A stretch of DNA of 36,534 nt from Prochlorococcus sp. AG-673-L20 (GTDB lineage: Bacteria; Cyanobacteriota; Cyanobacteriia; PCC-6307; Cyanobiaceae), in NCBI GenBank assembly GCA_003211135.1, contig QCTN01000014.1, forward strand, positions 1 to 36,534, written 5' to 3'. A program made the position numbers and the translations under genes. How positions within the stretch are numbered: position 1 is the stretch's first letter; the number at the start of each line of letters is the position of its first letter. The notes below the pieces were generated by a model that ran no database searches, had not been told where the DNA came from, and saw nothing but the letters and a program-made list of their open reading frames with translations. Below are positions 30,973-36,534 of the stretch, piece after piece.

Positions 30973-31647
30973 TTAAAGAAAAATTACTCCTATCCACAAA
31001 ATTATCATTGCTGGTAAACTTTGAATTTTTTGAATTGATAAAGAGTTATTAGATATTTCCTGAATAAATGAGTTAGTTTCAAATAAACCTCCAAATATTA
31101 ATCCTATTGAAAGAAATGTCACACTCCATCCAAGAGAACTAATAAACTTTTTACCTGATTTAATTTGAATATAAGTAAGGATTAAAGTTGAAATAGAAAG
31201 CAGAAGTCTGATGTAAGAATCAGGACTTAATAAAAGTATTATCAAAAATAATAATCCAACAGATAATTTGATTGAAAGATTATCGAAAGATGGAGGGGTT
31301 ATTTTGGGAAGGCTATATTCTTTTGACTTGTTACCATTATTATTTAAATTTTTTATTTTTGATAAAAGCGGGAAATCATTATTAATGATTTTATTAATTT
31401 GTTTCTCTTTCTTAGAGGCATTTTGAGCTTCGAAACTAACACTACCTGACTGCCTTGCTTTCAAACTACCCATTAATAATTGATCAAAAGATGATTCTAT
31501 TTTTGCCTTAAGTAGTAAATCTTCTCCAGCCTCCTTAACTTTAAGATCTCTTGCTTTTTGTATATCTTCAAAATCCGCACCCTCGTTAATACCTAATATT
31601 TCATAGGGAGTTTTATCGGGATTATTTTTGCTTTTATTTGAATCCAA
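30973..31647 (-). CDS. CPP1-like (DUF3353) J-like membrane protein
   Basis: A 224-residue protein. Residues about 13-60 form a J-domain-like segment (TPYEILGINEGADFEDIQKA) without the HPD motif. A charged linker follows and then four hydrophobic helices (about 125-224). This matches CPP1, which in plants stabilises light-dependent protochlorophyllide oxidoreductase as a holdase, so a role in chlorophyll synthesis is possible. It lies 51 bases downstream of prfC on the same strand. Confidence 0.87.
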   Translation of the reverse strand: MDSNKSKNNPDKTPYEILGINEGADFEDIQKARDLKVKEAGEDLLLKAKIESSFDQLLMGSLKARQSGSVSFEAQNASKKEKQINKIINNDFPLLSKIKNLNNNGNKSKEYSLPKITPPSFDNLSIKLSVGLLFLIILLLSPDSYIRLLLSISTLILTYIQIKSGKKFISSLGWSVTFLSIGLIFGGLFETNSFIQEISNNSLSIQKIQSLPAMIILWIGVIFL

Positions 31648-31698
31648 TTGTTTTTTACAATATCTATAGATTAACTAATTTTATTATCCAATAGGACT

Positions 31699-33336
31699 TT
31701 ATAAAACAATTGGTTCCACTCCACTAACAACAGGTGCTACTTTTTTTAAATCTAAATTCTCATTATCTTCAATAAATTGATTAAGATTCCACTGATTTTT
31801 AAAAAGAATCACTGGCCTATTCCAGCAATCCTTTACTACTTTGCAATTAAATATCCTTCCTAATTCGTCAATAGCTGACCATCCATCTGAAACCCATCTT
31901 GCCAATTGGTATGGCATAGATTCAAGATTGGCATCCACACCATATTCATTTTTTAATCTATGAATAACTACTTCCAACTGTAATTGTCCCACAGCTGCGA
32001 GGATAGGATCTCTTTTGCTCTCATCAAAGTCATAAAGTATTTGAACAGCACCTTCCTCACGAAGTTCGTTTACTCCCTTCCTAAAGTTTTTAAATGCTGA
32101 AGGGTTTGGATTTCTAAGCCAACTAAATATTTCAGGACTAAAGGAGGGTATACCCTCATATTCAAGATGAGTACCTGTATATAAAGTATCTCCGATAGAA
32201 AACATTCCAGGGTTATTAAGTCCAATTACATCCCCAGGATAGGCATCATCAACTACTTCTCTTTCTTGACCAAATATTTTTTGAGGTCGAGATAATCTAA
32301 TAGTTCTTCCTGTTCTAGAGTGTTTGACTGACATATCCTTTTCAAATTTTCCACTGCAAACTCTTATAAAAGCAACTCTATCTCTATGCTTTGGATCCAT
32401 ATTTGCCTGCAACTTAAATACAAAACCGCTAAATTCATCGCTTGCAGGCTCGATATCTCCTTTATTACTATTTCTTGAAGTTGGTTTTTGAGCCATTTTT
32501 AAAAAACTATCTAAAAAGGGTCTTACCCCAAAATTTGTCATCGCCGAGCCAAAGAAAACAGGAGTAAGTGAACCATTAAAAATTTCTTCTTTTTCTAATT
32601 TCGAACCTGCCTCATCAAGGACCTCAAGCTCTTCAAGAGAGATATCAAGTAATTCTTTCTCGACATATTTTGAAAGTTCTTTATCATCTAAACTCATTCT
32701 TTTCTCATTTGACTGTTTCCCTCTAACAGCTTTATCAAATAAAATGACTTCTCTTGTAAATCTATCAATAACTCCTCTAAATTCCTCACCTATACCAATC
32801 GGCCAATTAACCGGCAAAGTATTTAAACCAAGCTCTGATTCAATTTCATCAAGCAAAGAAAAAGGTTCTCTGCCTGGTCTATCCATCTTGTTAATAAAAG
32901 TAAAAATAGGTATTTTTCTCATTCTGCATACCTCAAATAATTTTCTTGTTTGAGGTTCTAATCCTTTAGCGGCATCTTCAAGCATTACTGCATTATCTGC
33001 GGCAGCTAAAGTTCTATATGTATCTTCAGAAAAATCTTTGTGGCCAGGAGTATCCAAAAGATTTATTACTGATCTTTCATATTCAAACTGCAAAACAGTT
33101 GAAGTAATTGAAATACCTCTTTGTTTTTCAAGTTCCATCCAATCAGAAGTTGCTTTCCTTTGATTACCTCTTGCTTTTACTGCCCCTGCTTGCTGTATAG
33201 CGCCTCCATACAAAAGAAGTTTTTCAGTGAGAGTTGTTTTACCAGCATCAGGATGTGAAATAATCGCAAAGTTCCTTCTTTTATTTACCGCTTCTAAGAT
33301 ATTTTTATTATTAAAGTTTTTAGTACTTGAACTCAT
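31699..33336 (-). CDS. prfC: Peptide chain release factor 3
   Basis: A 545-residue translational GTPase. The G motifs are SHPDAGKTT (G1), GISITST (G2), DTPGHKDF (G3) and NKMDRPGRE (G4). [20 protein letters not shown] is typical of RF3. The domain III region includes [30 protein letters not shown] in parts. RF3 recycles RF1/RF2 from ribosomes after termination. Length is normal. Located between a methyltransferase and the CPP1-like gene. Confidence 0.96.
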   Translation of the reverse strand: MSSSTKNFNNKNILEAVNKRRNFAIISHPDAGKTTLTEKLLLYGGAIQQAGAVKARGNQRKATSDWMELEKQRGISITSTVLQFEYERSVINLLDTPGHKDFSEDTYRTLAAADNAVMLEDAAKGLEPQTRKLFEVCRMRKIPIFTFINKMDRPGREPFSLLDEIESELGLNTLPVNWPIGIGEEFRGVIDRFTREVILFDKAVRGKQSNEKRMSLDDKELSKYVEKELLDISLEELEVLDEAGSKLEKEEIFNGSLTPVFFGSAMTNFGVRPFLDSFLKMAQKPTSRNSNKGDIEPASDEFSGFVFKLQANMDPKHRDRVAFIRVCSGKFEKDMSVKHSRTGRTIRLSRPQKIFGQEREVVDDAYPGDVIGLNNPGMFSIGDTLYTGTHLEYEGIPSFSPEIFSWLRNPNPSAFKNFRKGVNELREEGAVQILYDFDESKRDPILAAVGQLQLEVVIHRLKNEYGVDANLESMPYQLARWVSDGWSAIDELGRIFNCKVVKDCWNRPVILFKNQWNLNQFIEDNENLDLKKVAPVVSGVEPIVL

Positions 33337-33365
33337 TTCATTCTATTTTAACAATCCTACTAAGT

Positions 33366-34061
33366 CTAAACCTTACCATAAATGACTAAATATTGATCAC
33401 CTTCTTCGAACACTTCTAAAGAGGATAATTTATTCTCAAAAATAAAATCTTTTAATTCTTTTGAAGTGTAAGAAGCCTTTAATGATGCGTAATAATCATT
33501 AGTCAAAATTTCATTATATTTCTCCCCACATTTTTCTTTCAAATATAAGGCTGATTGTTTATCAATAGGTCTTTTCAGATCTTTATGAAAATTTATAGTC
33601 AAATCACTTGATAATCTCTTTATGCAATTAAAAAAATCATCCAGATAATTAATATGGTGAATTAAACTGTTGCTGACTAATAAACTTATATTATTTTCGA
33701 AAGAAATATCACTTGATTTAAGGCTTTTTATATCTGCACAAATGTAACTCAAATTTTTTAATCGACTCCTACTTAAGGAATTCTTTTTATTTAACTCAGC
33801 TATTCGAATCATCTCTTTGGAGCCATCAATACCAATAACATTGGCATTAGGCCATTTAGTTGATAACTTTTCAGAAATATTGCCAGGTCCGCATCCTAAG
33901 TCAACAATCAATTCTTTTTCACTCAAATGAATATTATTTTTAATCAAGTAATGATTTATTTGACTAATAAGATTATTCTCACCCTCTGAAAAGTCAGCTT
34001 TAGCATAAGAATCAACTTGGTCTTCTCTTTCCATTAATTCAGGTTCAACAGTTCTTTCCAT
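33366..34061 (-). CDS. Class I SAM-dependent methyltransferase
   Basis: A 231-residue methyltransferase with the Rossmann-fold motifs IVDLGCGPGNISEKL (motif I), VIGIDGSKEMIRIA (post I) and ICADIKSL (motif II), followed by LLVSNSLIHHINYLDDFF. The pattern resembles ubiquinone/menaquinone or trans-aconitate-type small-molecule methyltransferases; no substrate can be named. It lies 29 bases upstream of prfC on the same strand and diverges from nrdJ. Confidence 0.88.
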   Translation of the reverse strand: MERTVEPELMEREDQVDSYAKADFSEGENNLISQINHYLIKNNIHLSEKELIVDLGCGPGNISEKLSTKWPNANVIGIDGSKEMIRIAELNKKNSLSRSRLKNLSYICADIKSLKSSDISFENNISLLVSNSLIHHINYLDDFFNCIKRLSSDLTINFHKDLKRPIDKQSALYLKEKCGEKYNEILTNDYYASLKASYTSKELKDFIFENKLSSLEVFEEGDQYLVIYGKV

Positions 34062-34193
34062 AAACTTCCGTGAACAAAGATTTCATAATAAACATATTTT
34101 TACACAAACCGTTAAATAGTGGTAAGAATAGTTGCAGACGCCACAGGTAGAGTTATTCTTCCTTTACGGGTAAATTTACATACTTTTTTTATC

Positions 34194-36527
34194 GTGACAA
34201 TTGCACCAAATAAAGCTTCCTCCGAGAGCAATTCTAATAATCTTAGAAAAGATGACTTCCCAAAAACAGCTCCTGCTGCTTATCCTGTCTTCTTTAGGTC
34301 ATATAGCAGAAAGACAGTTTCCGGTAAAAGAGAGAATTGGAGTGAAGTTGGAGAAAGAAATTTATCTGGATTAAAAGATTTAGGAAAACTCTCTGATCAA
34401 GAATTGATGTTAATGAAAGAAATGCAGAGCAACCAAAAGGCTCAACCATCTGGCAGATGGTTATGGATTGGAGGGACTCCATGGATTAATAAAAACCAGA
34501 ATTTTTCAGGAGCGTATAATTGTACATCGACAAATTTAATTGATTGGGAAGCTTTTGCCTTAATGATGGATTTAGCAATGATGGGTTGCGGCACAGGAGC
34601 AATAATAGAGCCCCATTTTATAAATAAGCTTCCAACAGTAAAAAATAAAATAACTATTAAATCAGTAAGCGAAGTAGGAATAACTCCCAAAGACCAAAGG
34701 AACGAAAAATCTTCTTTAGAAATTAAAGGCAACGATATTTTTATAAAAGTTGGGGACAGCAGAAGAGGCTGGGTAGATAGTTATAAATATCTTCTTGAAG
34801 CATCAAGCAATGAAAGTCTTGAGAAAGAAGTTAATGTTCATATTGACTTAGAGGATATTAGGCCAGCAGGAGAATCATTAAAAGGTTTTGGAGGCATGGC
34901 GAATCCTATTAAATTAAAGGATCTGTACGCACGAGTTGCATCTCTTTTAGGAAAAGCAATTGGTAGAAAGCTAAATACAGTTGAGTGTTGCTTACTAATC
35001 GACGAGGCAGCTGTAACAATAGTTGCAGGCAATATAAGAAGAAGCGCTGGTATGAGGCAGTTTGCATCTGATGACAAAGAAGCAGCATCAGCTAAAGAGA
35101 ATCTATGGAGTCAAGACGAAGACGGTAATTGGAGAATCGATCCAGAAAAGGACGCTCTTAGAATGGCAAATCATACAAGGGTTTATCATACAAAGCCCTC
35201 TTATCAAACAATTCTGGATGCTGTAACCAAGCAATTCCATTCAGGTGAAGGAGCAATTCAATTTGCACCAGAAGCAATAGCAAGATCAAATGCAGATATT
35301 TTGAACGAAGAAGATCTCAAAAATGAATTTATAGAAATATATTCAGAACAAGGTAAAGAAGAAGCAAGAAACTGGATTAATCTTAATTACGGACCTTTTT
35401 CTGAAGAAGAACTAGATCATAGAATGAGTAGATATGGACTTAATCCTTGCGGAGAAATATTAGGCAACGATTTTCATTGTAATTTGGCCGAAGTTCACCT
35501 AAATCAGATTGATCCTGAAAATATTGAAGAACAAAAAAAAGCTTTTAAAGCTGCAGCACTTTCAGTGGCATGTTTGCTAAATCATGAATTTGAAGTAGAG
35601 AGATATAGAAAAAGTAGGGAGTATGATCCTATTGTAGGAGTTAGTTTTACAGGATTATTTGATTTCTGTGTACATGCCTTTGGAACCCCTTGGTTGAAAT
35701 GGTGGGAAGCTGGGAGACCTGACAACGAAGAAGGAAGGAAATTTAAAAAGCAAGAAGCTAAATTCTTAGATTCTTGGAGACAAACGGTAAAACAAACTGT
35801 TTGGGAATACTGCGACAAACATAATCTCAGAAGACCTAATAGATGCACAACAGTTCAACCTGCTGGAACAAAAAGTCTTTTAACAGGTGCTGCTCCTGGA
35901 TGGCATCCACCTAAAGCACAAAGATTTTTAAGAAGAATAACTTTCAGAAAGAATGATCCTATTGCATTAGCTTGCATGGATTATGGTTACTCTGTTGTTC
36001 CATCTCAATCTGACAAAGACGAAAAAGGGTGCTTACTTGATAATCCATTTGACCCAAGATGTACTGAATGGCTAGTTGAAATCCCAACAGAGGTAAGTTG
36101 GGCAAATATAGAAGGAGCAGATCAAATAGATATAAATAATTTCTCTGCCCTTGCACAATTCGATTTTTATATGCAAGTTCAAAAATTTTATACAGAACAT
36201 AATACTTCTGCAACTGTTGAATTCAGGGAAAGTGAAATTGAAGATTTAGCAAAAGCTATACATAACGCAATAGAAAATAACGAAGGATATATATCAGCAG
36301 CATTATTAGCTAGATTCAGTGCAAATGCAACATTCCCCAGATTACCTTTTGAACCTATAAGTAAAGAGGAATATATATCTTTCCAGAAAAAAGTAACTGA
36401 AAGGAAAGTAAATAACGATTTCTTTGATGCACTTAATAAATATGATGTTGGAGAGCTCTCTGAAGCAGGACCAGCTGGTTGTGATTCAGATAAATGTTTG
36501 CTTCCACTAGCTAAACCAGAGAATTAA
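34194..36527 (+). CDS. nrdJ: Adenosylcobalamin-dependent ribonucleotide reductase (class II)
   Basis: A 777-residue monomeric class II ribonucleoside-triphosphate reductase, like the Lactobacillus enzyme. The active site Cys110 (AYNCTST) and the NPCGEI motif (Cys419, Glu421) are present, and the C-terminal shuttle pair is Cys763 and Cys768 in GCDSDKC. It makes deoxynucleotides with a B12-generated radical and works with or without oxygen. I use GTG 34194; an in-frame GTG at 34119 would add 25 residues of non-coding character. The stop is 7 bases from the window's end. No class I reductase genes are in view. Confidence 0.95.
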   Translation: MTIAPNKASSESNSNNLRKDDFPKTAPAAYPVFFRSYSRKTVSGKRENWSEVGERNLSGLKDLGKLSDQELMLMKEMQSNQKAQPSGRWLWIGGTPWINKNQNFSGAYNCTSTNLIDWEAFALMMDLAMMGCGTGAIIEPHFINKLPTVKNKITIKSVSEVGITPKDQRNEKSSLEIKGNDIFIKVGDSRRGWVDSYKYLLEASSNESLEKEVNVHIDLEDIRPAGESLKGFGGMANPIKLKDLYARVASLLGKAIGRKLNTVECCLLIDEAAVTIVAGNIRRSAGMRQFASDDKEAASAKENLWSQDEDGNWRIDPEKDALRMANHTRVYHTKPSYQTILDAVTKQFHSGEGAIQFAPEAIARSNADILNEEDLKNEFIEIYSEQGKEEARNWINLNYGPFSEEELDHRMSRYGLNPCGEILGNDFHCNLAEVHLNQIDPENIEEQKKAFKAAALSVACLLNHEFEVERYRKSREYDPIVGVSFTGLFDFCVHAFGTPWLKWWEAGRPDNEEGRKFKKQEAKFLDSWRQTVKQTVWEYCDKHNLRRPNRCTTVQPAGTKSLLTGAAPGWHPPKAQRFLRRITFRKNDPIALACMDYGYSVVPSQSDKDEKGCLLDNPFDPRCTEWLVEIPTEVSWANIEGADQIDINNFSALAQFDFYMQVQKFYTEHNTSATVEFRESEIEDLAKAIHNAIENNEGYISAALLARFSANATFPRLPFEPISKEEYISFQKKVTERKVNNDFFDALNKYDVGELSEAGPAGCDSDKCLLPLAKPEN

Positions 36528-36534
36528 ATATTAA

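Noticed and set aside
34062..34193. Possible cobalamin riboswitch before nrdJ
   Set aside because: The region has a GCCACAGG stretch, but it is too short and I cannot find the B12 box and supporting stems. A covariance-model search would be decisive.
1..36534. CRISPR arrays, insertion sequences, integrases or tRNA-linked attachment sites
   Set aside because: I looked for regular repeats, transposase or integrase motifs and tRNA genes and found none; the small-gene region is called island-like on gene content only.

Overview
The window looks like chromosome of a high-light-adapted Prochlorococcus. The DNA is very AT-rich and gene-dense. It carries several high-light-inducible (Hli) proteins, a Yfr2-family small RNA, a 6S RNA beside purK, cyanobacterial or plastid-type genes (DUF3531, a CPP1-like protein, Psb32/TPM, a DUF92/VTE6-like protein), a B12-dependent ribonucleotide reductase and a phnDCE-type transporter. 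The assignment rests on gene content and my knowledge of these families; no search was run.

Bases 1-12,400 are an accessory, island-like region. It is a dense run of about 40 very small genes, many of them 28-90 codons with one membrane helix. Only a few can be named: a class I glutamine amidotransferase (1898-2626), a short-chain dehydrogenase (2939-3604, minus), an NTF2-like protein (8154-8543), a divergent ClpS adaptor (11168-11464, minus), three Hli genes (5787, 5926, about 10339) and two small zinc-binding proteins (623-874; 12185-12337, minus). Many of these genes overlap or touch (TAATG, ATGA), so translational coupling is common. A minus-strand set of three genes (7086 down to 6473) has unusually strong ribosome binding sites, and its last product ends in a motif like the C-terminal tail of CP12. 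A separate minus-strand transcript (about 2839-2627) has an almost perfect anti-16S Shine-Dalgarno sequence in front of a 36-codon frame with highly biased codons but no ATG.

Two structured RNAs are recognisable on the minus strand: a Yfr2-family RNA (about 10853-10948) and 6S RNA (about 12405-12600), the latter just downstream of purK.

Bases 12,649-36,534 are conserved core genome. In order: purK(-), aroB(+), a MidA-type methyltransferase(-), a TPM/Psb32-like protein(+), a metallophosphatase(-), nadA(+), a C-terminal processing protease(-), ispG(-), a uracil-DNA glycosylase-like protein(-), aspartate aminotransferase(+), phnD-phnC-phnE(+), an SGNH hydrolase(+), DUF92(-), rsmE(-), DUF3531(-), an ECF-like ABC ATPase and hslO(+), a CPP1-like protein, prfC and a methyltransferase (all -), and nrdJ(+). 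Convergent neighbours overlap or nearly touch, typical of a streamlined genome.

The most rewarding places to look are the CP12-like operon with its palindromic operator candidate, the two short transcripts with strong Shine-Dalgarno sequences and ambiguous frames, an Hli gene with no canonical start codon beside an A7 run, a ClpS paralogue with a changed N-degron pocket, and a uracil-DNA glycosylase that lacks three of four iron-sulfur cysteines.
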